Below, piece after piece: positions 1-8,929 of a stretch of DNA of 64,000 nt. The DNA comes from Methylobacterium sp. GTDB taxonomy: Bacteria > Pseudomonadota > Alphaproteobacteria > Rhizobiales > Beijerinckiaceae. The stretch is taken from positions 434,001-498,000 of the forward strand of contig JADCBP010000005.1 of assembly GCA_020253445.1 (NCBI GenBank), written 5' to 3'. The number at the start of each line of letters is the position of its first letter. Positions within the stretch are counted from its first letter, which is position 1. A program made the translations under genes and the position numbers. The notes below the pieces were generated by a model. That model worked only from the letters and a program-made list of their open reading frames with translations, did no database searches and was not told where the DNA came from.

Positions 1-461
1 AGCAGCGCCTGGCGAAACTCGGCCTGTTCGGCCTGTTCCGGCGCAGGCAGGGTGTCGAGCGGCGGAAGATAATCCGTGAGGCTGAGCTTCAGCCTCTGCG
101 CGGTTTCGTCCGTCACCATCTCGCCCACGGGGCGGGCGCTGAGCAGCGCGAAATAGGTGGGGATGCGCGCGAAGCGCTCGCGGGCCGCCGTCAGCCAGAT
201 CGGACCGAGCTGCCCCTTCTTGTGCACCACGATATCCCCCACGGGGCCCTGCACGGTGGCGATGATCTCGAAGGGCGCGGCGCGCGTCACGCTGCGCACA
301 TCGCGTTCGATGAAACCGAAGGCCGTCACATCCGCGCCGGTATAGGTCGAGGTGATCGCGACCTCACGGGTCGAAAGGGTCAGCACCAGTTCCTGCGACC
401 GCGCAGGCAGGCTCGAAAGGCAAGCAAGCGCCAGCAACAGGAACGGGACAAGGCGATTCAT
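1..461 (-). CDS. TIGR02186-family membrane-anchored protein (3' end off window)
   Basis: The gene starts at 461 and runs off the left edge, so only about 153 residues are visible. The N-terminus MNRLVPFLLLALACLSSLPARSQ is a typical signal peptide. The following stretch (ELVLTLSTREVAITSTYTGADVTAFGFIERD) resembles the alphaproteobacterial TIGR02186 family, whose members usually carry a C-terminal membrane helix beyond what is seen here. Its ATG overlaps the TGA of the TauE gene (ATGA), so the two are probably translationally coupled. Pairing with a TauE-type exporter is common in this class, but the function is not established. Confidence 0.75.
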   Translation of the reverse strand, partial: MNRLVPFLLLALACLSSLPARSQELVLTLSTREVAITSTYTGADVTAFGFIERDVRSVTRAAPFEIIATVQGPVGDIVVHKKGQLGPIWLTAARERFARIPTYFALLSARPVGEMVTDETAQRLKLSLTDYLPPLDTLPAPEQAEQAEFRQAL

Positions 462-1393
462 CGCTCCACCTCGACGGCCGAGATCACAAAGGGATCGAGC
501 GGGCGGCCGACGACCTCGAAAGCGAAGCGCACGCCCACGGCGAGGATGAGCATGGCCAGCAGCAGGCGGAACTGTTCGCCCTTGAGAGTCTGCCCCGTGC
601 GCACGCCGAATTGCGCACCGATGACCCCGCCGACCACCAGAACCAGCCCCAGGATGATGTCCACCGCCTGGCTGATGGTGGCATGCAGGAAAATCGCGAC
701 GATCATCGTCATGAGAATCTGCAGCAGTGAGGTGCCGACGACCACATTCGTGGGAATCCGGAACAGATAAATCAGGGCGGGCACCACGAGAAAGCCGCCG
801 CCGATGCCCAGCACGGCGCCCACGAAACCGATGACCGTGCCGAGGGTCACCACCGGAATGACGCTCGTGTTCAGTTTGGAGCGGACAAAATGTACATGCA
901 GTGGAAAGCGCTGGTGCCAGGCCCTCTCCGGGGGCGGGGGCACGGGCGGAACAGGCTTGCCGCGCTGCACGCGCTTCTCGATCATGGAGCCGATGCTTTC
1001 CACGAACATCAGGCAGCCGATCGACATCAGCAATGTCACGTAGGACAGCGTGATGATGAGGTCGAGAAAGCCCAGCTGGCGCATCTGGTTGAAGAATATC
1101 ACGCCCAGAAAAGCGCCCAGCACGCCGCCGGCAATCAGCACGGCACCCAGCCGCACATCCAGCGCCTGCCTTCGCCAATAGGTGAGCGCGCCGGTGACCG
1201 ACGAGGCTGCGATATGCACCGATGAGGTGGCGACAGCCACCGGGGCCGGCACTCCGATGAAGATCAGGAATGGCGTGAGCAGGAAGCCTCCGCCCACGCC
1301 AAAAAGGCCGGCGATGAAGCCCACGGCCGCGCCCATGCCAAGCAGCAGGAACAGGTTCAGCGGCAACTCGGCAATGGGCAGGTAGATCTGCAT
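458..1393 (-). CDS. TauE/SafE-family sulfite/anion exporter
   Basis: A 311-residue multi-spanning membrane protein of the TauE/SafE family (TSUP), which exports sulfite, sulfoacetate or related organosulfur anions. Two glycine-rich repeats mark the two halves: FIAGLFGVGGGFLLTP near the N-terminus and FVGAVLGIGGGFLVVPALI near the middle. I chose the ATG at 1393 because GGAGG lies 11 bases before it; an upstream in-frame ATG at 1417 has no such site. The gene overlaps the TIGR02186 gene downstream. The substrate cannot be read from sequence, and no sulfur-metabolism genes are adjacent in the window. Confidence 0.85.
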   Translation of the reverse strand: MQIYLPIAELPLNLFLLLGMGAAVGFIAGLFGVGGGFLLTPFLIFIGVPAPVAVATSSVHIAASSVTGALTYWRRQALDVRLGAVLIAGGVLGAFLGVIFFNQMRQLGFLDLIITLSYVTLLMSIGCLMFVESIGSMIEKRVQRGKPVPPVPPPPERAWHQRFPLHVHFVRSKLNTSVIPVVTLGTVIGFVGAVLGIGGGFLVVPALIYLFRIPTNVVVGTSLLQILMTMIVAIFLHATISQAVDIILGLVLVVGGVIGAQFGVRTGQTLKGEQFRLLLAMLILAVGVRFAFEVVGRPLDPFVISAVEVER

Positions 1394-1498
1394 CCGGTGA
1401 TGGGCCTCCGGTGGCAAGGAAAAGCGGAAGGCCGCAAGCTCTCGCCGTGCGGCCTTTTCTCGATCCTCAGCTCCGGCTCGTCAACCGACCAGAGGCTG

Positions 1499-4400
1499 TT
1501 ACTGTGCCGGTGCTCCCGGCCGCCCGATGGGCGGGAAGGGCAGGGCGGCGGTCCTGTCCCAGTTTCCGGGTTCGTTGGCATTCACGTTCGGTACGGTCGT
1601 CTTGAAAGACTTCAGGCGGTCACGCTCCTTGGCGAGCTGTTCCTTGGTGAGCCGCGCCGCGATGTCATCGCGCTTCTTGCCGGCATCTGGATCGCCCTGC
1701 ATCGCGGCGAGCGAGAACCAGCGATAGGACTCGCCGAGATCCTGGTTCACGCCAAGCCCGCGGGCGAAGAGGATGGCCACGTTGAACTGGCTATCCTTCA
1801 CGCCGTGCTCGGCGGCGCGGCGGAACCAGAGTGCCGCACCGGCATAATCCGGCGCGCCATGCACACCCTCGGCCAGCAGCACGCCGGCATTGTGCATGGC
1901 CAGCACATGGCCCTGCGCTGCCGCGCGATCGAACCACTGGAAAGCCAGCGCGGCGTCCTTTGCCACACCGCGCCCTTCACGATAGAGGCTCGCGAGGCGA
2001 TATTGCGAGGGGGCATGCCCCTGTGCCGCCGCCTGCTCGAACCAGCGTGCCGCAAGCTTCGGATCGCGCGCCACGCCGCGTCCATCCGCAAGCCTTGAGC
2101 CCAGATCAAAGATGGCTGCGGCATTGCCGCCGGTTGCGGTGTCAAGCAGGCGATCCTGCCCGACGATCTTCGTTTCACGACCGAGTTCTGCGAGCACCTC
2201 GCGACCGGTCTCGATCGGGCGGGCCGTGCCTTGTGCGGTGATGGAGCCCACGGTCATCGGATCAGCCTGCGCGATGGGGACTGAATCGGTAAGCCGCGTC
2301 GTGCGTTTGCCCAAGGGCTCGACCGTCGGGGTCGCGATCGAGCCGGTGCGCTCCGGCGCCGATTGGGGCTTCGCGGGCTCGGTTCTTTCGGCGGCAGGGC
2401 GCTCGATCGCGGGTGGCGCGGGTGGAGCAGGCGCCTTGCCGCTGTCTCGCGTCAGCAGGAACTTCATGGCACCGAGGGTGAGGACGAGTGCGGCCAGGCC
2501 GAGCAGGATCGGCCTGCGGGCGCGGGCCAGGAACGAGGCCTGGGGGGCTCCGTCTGTTCCGGCCGCTGCCGCCTTCGCCGCCTTTCGGGCGGCCTTGGCG
2601 GCTTTCCGGTCGGTCTTCTCGTCGGCGAGAACCTGCTGGCTCTGGTCTGCCGCCGCCTGGGCGGCACGACGGGCAGCCGCGATGAAATTCGCACGTGGAT
2701 CGGCCGCCGCCGGCGCTTGCGCGCCGGTTGTCCCCGGCATGCTGTCAGCCGGGCGCGGCTGTCCTGGACGCAGGCCGGGTTCCAGCGGCAGATCCGGGGG
2801 ATTTTCCGGCACATCTGCCGAGGAGTTCACGCGGGAGGCCATCGTCGAGGGGGGCGATTTCTGGGCGGTTTCCGGCATCCGCATCGGAGTTGCCGGCGGC
2901 AGGGCCGGAGCCGGGATATCCGCGCGTGGCATCCCCGAAGCAGAAGCGGGTGCAGGGGCGGGTATAGGGGCGGTTGCGTGAGCCGGGGCAGATGGTGGCC
3001 TGGGCGCCGCACGTGGCGCAGGGACCGGAAGGCCGGTCTCCATGCCGCCGAGGCGGTTTGCGAGGCCCTCAAGCGTGCCATGCAAAGCTTCCAGCGTCTG
3101 GCGTGTCCGGCGATCGGCTTCGGTCTGGGCGGTCTTGAAGTCGCCGAGATCGCGCTTGAGCAGAAGCAGGCCCTCCGCCGCGAGCGTATCGGTAGTCTCG
3201 TCGCGCGCGATCGAGCGGATGGCCTCGCGCGCGGCGCGTTCGGCGGCCTCGGCTGCGGCTTCGCGCAGATCGGTGCGGGCCGTATCGAACTGGTTCATCA
3301 GCGTCTCGACGGCCTTCTGGAGGCCTTCAAGGCCGGCCGGCACGCCGGCGGGCATGTCGAGTTTCTTGCCAAGACGGGAAATCTCATGCTGGAGCGCATC
3401 CAGCGTATGCGTGTCCGAGCGTGTTTCGGCTTCCGCCATGCGGGCCGAGAGGCGCTCGAGCATGTCCATCAGCTCATCGCTGACAGCAGGTGCCTGCGCC
3501 CGGTCGAGCGAGGTTCCAAGCTTCTCGATCTTCTCGGCGAGGCTGCCGAAGGCCGCCAGCGGCTGGCCTCGCGTGTCGCCGAGCACGCGGTCAATGCGCT
3601 CCAGCCGTTCTGCGATGGAATCAAGGTGCGGCAAAGGCTGCTGTGCCTTGGCGATCCGGCTGACGTCGCGTGCAATTTCATCGAGGCGGCGCTCAATGCC
3701 CGTGAGGGCACCAAGGCGATGTTCGATGGCCGCGATGGCGGAGAGACGCTGCTCGAGTGACTGGAAAGCGGCCTTGGGGTCAAGCCGTTCCACGCGGTCG
3801 CGGATTTCCTGGACGGCATCCATCACCGCGCGCTCGGCGCGGCGATCCGGATCGGAGCGGAAATTCTCGAGCTGCTTGCCGAGCGTTTCCATCTGGAAGA
3901 CGAGGCCCTCCAGCGGCTGGGACCGCACGACCTGTCCGATGAGGCTCTTGATCGCGTTGGTCTCGCGCAGCACATCCTCGATGCGCTCGGCGTCGGTGGA
4001 TTGGCGGCTGATCTCATCGAGCCGCCGCGCGATGAGATGGACTTCCTGGCTCAGCCGGTCCGACGAGCGGGATGAAGCAAGTTCGCCGAGGATGTCGCGG
4101 ATTTCCTGCTGGACCTCAAGAATCGGCGCGAGAAGCCGCTCGGGCAGCGGGCTGCGATGCTGGCCGAAGGATTTCTCGGCCACGCTCGCAACGGCATTTT
4201 CCACCATGCCAAGGATGCGCTGGGGCGAGAGCGTTTCGATGGTTGCGGCGAGGCTCGCGAGGTCGCGCCGAATGAGCGCGGTGTCCTCATGCGGACGATC
4301 ATGCCAGCTTTCGAGGCGACCGGCGATCTGGTCGATGCGCTCCTGCAACGGCACGGTCTCGCGGCCGGCCTGGCCGCGCATATCCTCGATGCGCTCGAGC

Positions 4401-5011
4401 AGGATATCGAGTTGCTGGCGCATGGCGTCGATGGCGTTGTTGTTGGCCCCCCGCGCCGGTCGGCTCGGGGCGGCTTCGTCGAGCATGCGGTGCCGCTCGT
4501 CAATCTCGGAACCGGCACGATGGAACTCGGTGTCCTCGATCCGGCCCGGCTGCAGGAAGGCCGCCGGACGGCCGCTCGGCGTGCGCTGGGGAATTTCGAG
4601 GCGACGCTCCAGTTCATCGACGACGCGGTTGAGATCGGATGATTCGCGCGAAGCGGCCGGGGAAGGCCCGCCGGTCTTGCGCTCCAGGCGCTCGATTGCC
4701 TGCAAGGCGGATTCGATCAGATCGAGGACGCGGCCATTTTCCGGCTCGGAATCGCGCATGCGATGCGCGGCGGTGGCGGTGCGGTTGCGTCCGAGGCGCT
4801 CCAGTCGGTCGTTCAGCGGTTCCCCGCGGGAGGACTTGCGCCGACGGCCGCGCAAAGGCGCGGGCTCGTCATCCTCGTCATCGAGGTTGCCGGCCAGGAC
4901 ATGGTTCAGCCATTCGCCGACTGAAAGGCCGGAGCGGTGGGCAGCTTCCACGGCCTGTTCGCGGATTTCAGGGTCGATTCCCCGCACGCTCCACGGCATT
5001 GCATTCGCCAT
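1499..5011 (-). CDS. PodJ-like polar organiser, Sel1-repeat protein
   Basis: A 1170-residue protein with the architecture of alphaproteobacterial PodJ-like localisation factors. A short conserved N-terminus (MANAMPWSVRGIDPEIREQA) is followed by several hundred residues of charged, heptad-rich coiled coil, then an Ala/Pro-rich linker around residues 660-780. A single membrane helix lies near residue 838 (GLAALVLTLGAMKFLL), and Sel1/TPR-like repeats fill about 955-1115 (GRGVARDPKLAARWFEQAAA and similar). The coiled coil would be cytoplasmic and the Sel1 repeats periplasmic. Members of this family mark a cell pole and recruit flagellar, pilus or division factors; a flagellin gene is close by. 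A candidate CtrA box lies about 120 bp upstream. It could be named only as a SEL1-repeat protein if PodJ orthology fails. Confidence 0.8.
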   Translation of the reverse strand: MANAMPWSVRGIDPEIREQAVEAAHRSGLSVGEWLNHVLAGNLDDEDDEPAPLRGRRRKSSRGEPLNDRLERLGRNRTATAAHRMRDSEPENGRVLDLIESALQAIERLERKTGGPSPAASRESSDLNRVVDELERRLEIPQRTPSGRPAAFLQPGRIEDTEFHRAGSEIDERHRMLDEAAPSRPARGANNNAIDAMRQQLDILLERIEDMRGQAGRETVPLQERIDQIAGRLESWHDRPHEDTALIRRDLASLAATIETLSPQRILGMVENAVASVAEKSFGQHRSPLPERLLAPILEVQQEIRDILGELASSRSSDRLSQEVHLIARRLDEISRQSTDAERIEDVLRETNAIKSLIGQVVRSQPLEGLVFQMETLGKQLENFRSDPDRRAERAVMDAVQEIRDRVERLDPKAAFQSLEQRLSAIAAIEHRLGALTGIERRLDEIARDVSRIAKAQQPLPHLDSIAERLERIDRVLGDTRGQPLAAFGSLAEKIEKLGTSLDRAQAPAVSDELMDMLERLSARMAEAETRSDTHTLDALQHEISRLGKKLDMPAGVPAGLEGLQKAVETLMNQFDTARTDLREAAAEAAERAAREAIRSIARDETTDTLAAEGLLLLKRDLGDFKTAQTEADRRTRQTLEALHGTLEGLANRLGGMETGLPVPAPRAAPRPPSAPAHATAPIPAPAPASASGMPRADIPAPALPPATPMRMPETAQKSPPSTMASRVNSSADVPENPPDLPLEPGLRPGQPRPADSMPGTTGAQAPAAADPRANFIAAARRAAQAAADQSQQVLADEKTDRKAAKAARKAAKAAAAGTDGAPQASFLARARRPILLGLAALVLTLGAMKFLLTRDSGKAPAPPAPPAIERPAAERTEPAKPQSAPERTGSIATPTVEPLGKRTTRLTDSVPIAQADPMTVGSITAQGTARPIETGREVLAELGRETKIVGQDRLLDTATGGNAAAIFDLGSRLADGRGVARDPKLAARWFEQAAAQGHAPSQYRLASLYREGRGVAKDAALAFQWFDRAAAQGHVLAMHNAGVLLAEGVHGAPDYAGAALWFRRAAEHGVKDSQFNVAILFARGLGVNQDLGESYRWFSLAAMQGDPDAGKKRDDIAARLTKEQLAKERDRLKSFKTTVPNVNANEPGNWDRTAALPFPPIGRPGAPAQ

Positions 5012-5126
5012 TGTCCGATCCGCATCCCGATGTTCGATGCAGCGGCCGACGCCGCCGACGGGAAGGTGCGAATCAGAGCTTGATCCGGCCGTTTTCCCCC
5101 CGTGCAGACAGCTTTTCCTGTTATGG

Positions 5127-5141
5127 TAAACACTTCGTTAA
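5127..5141 (-). promoter_or_regulatory. candidate CtrA box upstream of the PodJ-like gene
   Basis: On the minus strand the sequence reads TTAA-N7-TTTA, seven of eight matches to the CtrA consensus TTAA-N7-TTAA. It lies 116-130 bp before the PodJ-like start in an AT-rich patch. CtrA controls polarity and motility genes in alphaproteobacteria, so the position makes sense, but such a short motif occurs by chance fairly often. Confidence 0.35.
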
Positions 5142-5270
5142 AAAACAGGCGAAATTTGCCTGGTTCTGCTGCCTGAGGTTGTAAAAAATGGGGACGGCTT
5201 GCGCAGGCGAAGCCATCAGGGACGGCGCGATTCCTGCCCGGGGCCTGGCTCCGTTCATCGGATTGTTTGA

Positions 5271-5471
5271 TCAGGTTGATCCGAAGCGTTGTTCGCCTTC
5301 GGAGGAAGTGGAATCACCGGAAGAGGCGTTCATTTCCTCAAGAACATCCTCCGCTTCCATGATCATGATGTTCATGATGGATCGAAGCATCTCGGTATTT
5401 TCAGAGTAAAGCTGTGCCTTTATGATGAATCCAAAATCAATGATTCGACGAACCAGTTCTTTTTCGTTCAT
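5271..5471 (-). CDS. small hypothetical protein (66 aa)
   Basis: I do not recognise this protein. It is a 66-residue acidic, largely helical polypeptide starting MNEKELVRRIIDFGFIIKAQ, with a Ser/Glu-rich tail. The ATG is preceded at about 6 bases by GGGGG. The amphipathic, methionine-rich middle (MLRSIMNIMIMEAEDVLEEM) looks like real protein rather than noise, and the opposite-strand frame is less protein-like. It lies between the PodJ-like gene and the flagellin gene, so a role in motility or polarity is possible but unsupported. Confidence 0.5.
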   Translation of the reverse strand: MNEKELVRRIIDFGFIIKAQLYSENTEMLRSIMNIMIMEAEDVLEEMNASSGDSTSSEGEQRFGST

Positions 5472-5649
5472 GACTTGCCCCCGCCGCCTGGCACGATGAA
5501 ATCTGTTCTTGCCGATCCCGAAAGGCCAACCGCTTTGAGGGAAGCAAAAAGGGGCCGAATCGCAGGAAGCGCGAACAATTCAAGCGTGTATCAATTCGTT
5601 CTTGCAACCTCAACGATTATTTAGGAATCTACAACCTAAGGTCGTATTA

Positions 5650-5666
5650 CCGGGCGATGGGCCCGG
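5650..5666 (+). other. hairpin in the flagellin leader
   Basis: CCGGGC and GCCCGG flank a 5-base loop (GATGG), forming a 6-bp perfect stem about 28 bases before the flagellin ATG. Flagellin leaders in alphaproteobacteria can be bound by the post-transcriptional regulator FlbT, so this is a candidate control element. No convincing sigma-54 or sigma-70 promoter was found upstream. Confidence 0.35.
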
Positions 5667-5693
5667 GTTACTCCTGGCCAGAAAGGTGCCATC

Positions 5694-6851
5694 ATGGCTG
5701 ATATCACTCTCTCCGTCGGCGTCCGTCAGTCCCTCGCCGCGATCAAGTCGACAACCGCTTCCCAGCAGCAGCAACAGCTCAAACTGGCGACCGGCAAGCG
5801 CGTGAATTCCGCGCTGGACAACCCTGTCAACTTCTTCACCTCATCGAGCCTCTCGAACCGCGCGCGGGACCTTTCCTCGCTGCTGGACTCGATTGGTCAG
5901 GGCGTGAAAGTCATCGAGGCGGCCGACAAGGGCATCAAGGCCTTGACGAAGCTGGTCGAGTCCGCCCAGGCCTCCGCACGCCAGGCGCTGCAATCCACCT
6001 CGTCGACACCGAAGGTGACGGGTACGAACACCACGGCGCTCACCGGCAGCACGGTTCTTTCGACCGCTGGCGCTGGCGGCTTCGCGGTGGGTGACACGAT
6101 CACCGTCAACGGCACGGCCGCCTTCACCTTTGCCGCGGGTGACGATGTCGATGATGTGATTTCCGCCATCAACAGCAACGCCACGCTGAACCCCAGCACG
6201 GGCCCGCAGAAGATTCAGGCCTCGCTCAACGGCCAGGGCCAGCTTGTTGTCGAATCGCTCGATGGCTCCAGCCTGGCCGTCTCCGGCTCGGCTGCAGCGA
6301 AGGTCGGCACCCTTTTCGGCGGCGCAACCTTGACCGCCAGCGCCGCCACCAACTCGACCCGCAAGGATCTCGCGGCGCAGTTCGATGCGCTCCGCAGCCA
6401 GATCGACCAGCTGGCTTCGGATTCGGGCTACAATGGTGTGAATCTGCTCGATAACGGCTTGCTGAAAGTGCAGTTCAACGAAGCCAATACGGCGTCCATC
6501 ACCATTTCGGGCGTGAAGTTCAACGCAACGGGCCTCGGTATCGCGGCCTCGACCAACAACTTCCAGTCCGACAAGGACATCAACGACGCCATCGGCAACC
6601 TCACCAATGGCCTTACCAAGCTGCGCAACCAGGCCTCGACCTTCGGCTCGAACCTCTCGGTCGTGCAGACCCGGCAGGACTTCACCAACAGCATGATCGA
6701 GACGCTCGAGACCGGCTCGGATCTCCTCGTGCTGGCCGATCAGAACGAGGAAGCGGCAAAGCTTGTCACGCTCAACACGCGCCAGCAGCTTGCCTCCACG
6801 GCTCTCTCGCTCGCGACCCAGGCCGAGCAGAGCGTGCTCCGCCTGTTCTGA
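5694..6851 (+). CDS. flagellin
   Basis: A 385-residue flagellin, the filament subunit exported through the flagellar type III system. The conserved D0/D1 N-terminus is MADITLSVGVRQSLAAIKST with LATGKRVNSALDNPVNFF, and the matching C-terminal helices are NSMIETLETGSDLLVLADQ and STALSLATQAEQSVLRLF. The variable, Ala/Ser/Thr/Gly-rich surface domain occupies roughly residues 105-225 in between. No signal peptide is present, as expected. The start follows an AAGG motif after a leader with a hairpin, and an intrinsic terminator follows the stop. No other flagellar structural gene is present in the window, so this copy is isolated from any main cluster. Confidence 0.95.
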   Translation: MADITLSVGVRQSLAAIKSTTASQQQQQLKLATGKRVNSALDNPVNFFTSSSLSNRARDLSSLLDSIGQGVKVIEAADKGIKALTKLVESAQASARQALQSTSSTPKVTGTNTTALTGSTVLSTAGAGGFAVGDTITVNGTAAFTFAAGDDVDDVISAINSNATLNPSTGPQKIQASLNGQGQLVVESLDGSSLAVSGSAAAKVGTLFGGATLTASAATNSTRKDLAAQFDALRSQIDQLASDSGYNGVNLLDNGLLKVQFNEANTASITISGVKFNATGLGIAASTNNFQSDKDINDAIGNLTNGLTKLRNQASTFGSNLSVVQTRQDFTNSMIETLETGSDLLVLADQNEEAAKLVTLNTRQQLASTALSLATQAEQSVLRLF

Positions 6852-6880
6852 TTTTCTCGGCAAAATCCGGTCATTTTGGA

Positions 6881-6910
6881 GGGCGGCGCCTGGCGTCGCC
6901 CTTTTCTTTT
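6881..6910 (+). terminator. intrinsic terminator of the flagellin gene
   Basis: An 8-bp GC stem (GGGCGGCG / CGTCGCCC, one G-T wobble) with a 5-base loop is followed by TTTTCTTTT. It lies 29 bp after the flagellin stop. Confidence 0.9.
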
Positions 6911-6975
6911 GTCGCGGCGATGCAGATCATCGTTGTCTTTTGCCGACTTCCTGCGACCTTTGTTGAGAACGGGGC

Positions 6976-7004
6976 TTTACAAGGCGGGTGATAGTTCATA
7001 TGTA
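6976..7004 (+). promoter_or_regulatory. candidate sigma-70 promoter of the fatty-acid operon
   Basis: TTTACA and TATGTA are separated by exactly 17 bp, 57 bp before the acyl-CoA dehydrogenase start. Just downstream, AAAC-N6-GTTT (7004-7017) would cover the transcription start and resembles operators of TetR-type fatty-acid regulators such as PsrA. This was found by eye and is not proven. Confidence 0.4.
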
Positions 7005-7060
7005 AACGATCAAGTTTCGTCCTCTACGAGGCTAGCAAGGTTTTACCGGGAGGAATTTCC

Positions 7061-8857
7061 ATGCCGAGCTATCGCGCGCCGACCGACGAGGTGTCCTTCC
7101 TGCTCAATGATGTGCTCGGCATTGAGAAATATGGCAACCTGCCGGGCTTCTCCGATCTTTCGCCGGACATGCTGGAGGCGATCCTCACGGAAGGCGCGAA
7201 ACTCTGCGAAGAGGTGCTCCAGCCGGTGAACCGCTCGGGCGATCAGCAGGGCTGCACCCGCCATGCCGATGGCCGCGTGACCACGCCGAAGGGCTTCAGG
7301 GAAGCCTATGATGCCTATACCGGCGGCGGCTGGGTGGGGCTCTCGGCTGATCCGGAATATGGTGGGCAGGGCCTGCCCTACACGGTTGGCGCGATCATGA
7401 ACGAGTTCGCCTCCTCCGCGAACATGGCTTTCTCGATGTATCCGGGCCTGACCATGGGTGCGATCGCCGCACTGCACACCCATGCCTCGGAGGAGATCAG
7501 GCGCATCTACCTGCCGAAGATGATCGAGGGGCCGTGGTCGGGCACGATGAACCTCACCGAGCCGCATTGCGGCACCGATCTCGGCCTCATCAAGACCAGG
7601 GCCGTGCCGCAGGGCGATGGCTCCTACCAGATCTTCGGCACGAAGATCTTCATCTCGGCCGGCGAGCATGACCTGACCGAGAACATCATCCATCTTGTTC
7701 TGGCCCGAATCGAAGGTGCGCCGGAGGGCGTGAAGGGCATCTCGCTCTTCGTGGTGCCGAAGTTCTTGGTCAATGCCGATGGCAGCCTCGGCGCGCGCAA
7801 TGCCGTTTCCTGCGGCTCGATCGAGCACAAGATGGGCATTCATGGCAATGCGACCTGCGTGATGAACTATGATGGCGCGATCGGCTGGCTCGTCGGCGCG
7901 GAGAACAAGGGGCTCAACGCCATGTTCGTGATGATGAACGAGGCGCGGCTCGGTGTGGCCATTCAGGGCCTCGCGCAGTCGGAAGTCGCCTATCAGAACG
8001 CGGTCGCCTATGCGAAGGACCGCCTCCAGGGCCGCGCGCTGACCGGCGCGAAGGAGCCCGCGAAGGCGGCTGATCCGATCATCGTTCACCCGGATGTGCG
8101 CCGCACGCTGCTCACCATCCGCGCCTTCAACGAGGCGGCCCGCGCGCTGGTGCTCTGGACCGCGCTGAAGAGCGATGTCGCCCATCGCTCGGATGACGAG
8201 AAGGCCCGCCAGGAGGCTGATGACCATCTCGGCCTGATGACGCCGGTGCTCAAGGGCGTGCTGACCGATCTCGGTTTCGACAATGCCGTGAAGGCCCAGC
8301 AGATGTTCGGCGGCCATGGTTATGTGGAAGAATGGGGCATGAGCCAGTTCGTGCGCGATGCCCGCATCGCCATGATCTATGAAGGGGCGAACGGCATTCA
8401 GGCGATGGATCTCGTCGGTCGCAAGCTGCCGCGCGATGGCGGCCGCGCCGTGATGAGCTTCTTCAACGAGGTGCAGGGCTTCATCAAGGCGAATGAGGCG
8501 AACGAGGTGCTGAAGCCGCTGCTCGCCCCGCTCGGCAAGTCGCTGGGGCATCTCCAGCAGGCGACCATGTGGTTCATGCAGAACGCGCTTGCCAAGCCGG
8601 ACAATGCCGGCGCGGGCGCGACCGATTACATGCACCTTTTCGGCCTCGTGGCCATGGGTTACATGTGGGCGATGCAGGCGAAGGTTGCGACCGAGAAGCT
8701 CGCGGCGGGTGCGAATGGTTCAACCGGGCGCATGAACACCAAGCTCGTCACCGCCCGTTTCTTCATGGAGCGGATGCTGCCCGAAACGGCAGCGCATCTC
8801 GCCCGCATCTCCTCCGGTTCGGATGCCATCATGGCTTTGCCGGCGGAAGCCTTCTGA
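7061..8857 (+). CDS. acyl-CoA dehydrogenase
   Basis: A 598-residue acyl-CoA dehydrogenase of the longer type with a C-terminal extension. It performs the first step of beta-oxidation, FAD-dependent alpha,beta-desaturation of acyl-CoA with electrons passed to ETF. The mid-domain substrate/FAD motif is GTMNLTEPHCGTDLGLIKTR, and the C-terminal helical-domain motif is QQMFGGHGYVEEWGMSQF followed by IAMIYEGANGIQAMDL, which contains the expected catalytic Glu. The start follows GGGAGGAATTTCC. It is first in an operon with a thiolase and a FadJ-like protein. Chain-length preference is not readable. Confidence 0.93.
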   Translation: MPSYRAPTDEVSFLLNDVLGIEKYGNLPGFSDLSPDMLEAILTEGAKLCEEVLQPVNRSGDQQGCTRHADGRVTTPKGFREAYDAYTGGGWVGLSADPEYGGQGLPYTVGAIMNEFASSANMAFSMYPGLTMGAIAALHTHASEEIRRIYLPKMIEGPWSGTMNLTEPHCGTDLGLIKTRAVPQGDGSYQIFGTKIFISAGEHDLTENIIHLVLARIEGAPEGVKGISLFVVPKFLVNADGSLGARNAVSCGSIEHKMGIHGNATCVMNYDGAIGWLVGAENKGLNAMFVMMNEARLGVAIQGLAQSEVAYQNAVAYAKDRLQGRALTGAKEPAKAADPIIVHPDVRRTLLTIRAFNEAARALVLWTALKSDVAHRSDDEKARQEADDHLGLMTPVLKGVLTDLGFDNAVKAQQMFGGHGYVEEWGMSQFVRDARIAMIYEGANGIQAMDLVGRKLPRDGGRAVMSFFNEVQGFIKANEANEVLKPLLAPLGKSLGHLQQATMWFMQNALAKPDNAGAGATDYMHLFGLVAMGYMWAMQAKVATEKLAAGANGSTGRMNTKLVTARFFMERMLPETAAHLARISSGSDAIMALPAEAF

Positions 8858-8929
8858 AATCCGGCGGCACGCGACGGGCGCGCCGCTTTCCCGAGTTTCA
8901 AGAATAGCACGTCAGAACGGGAGGCCCCC

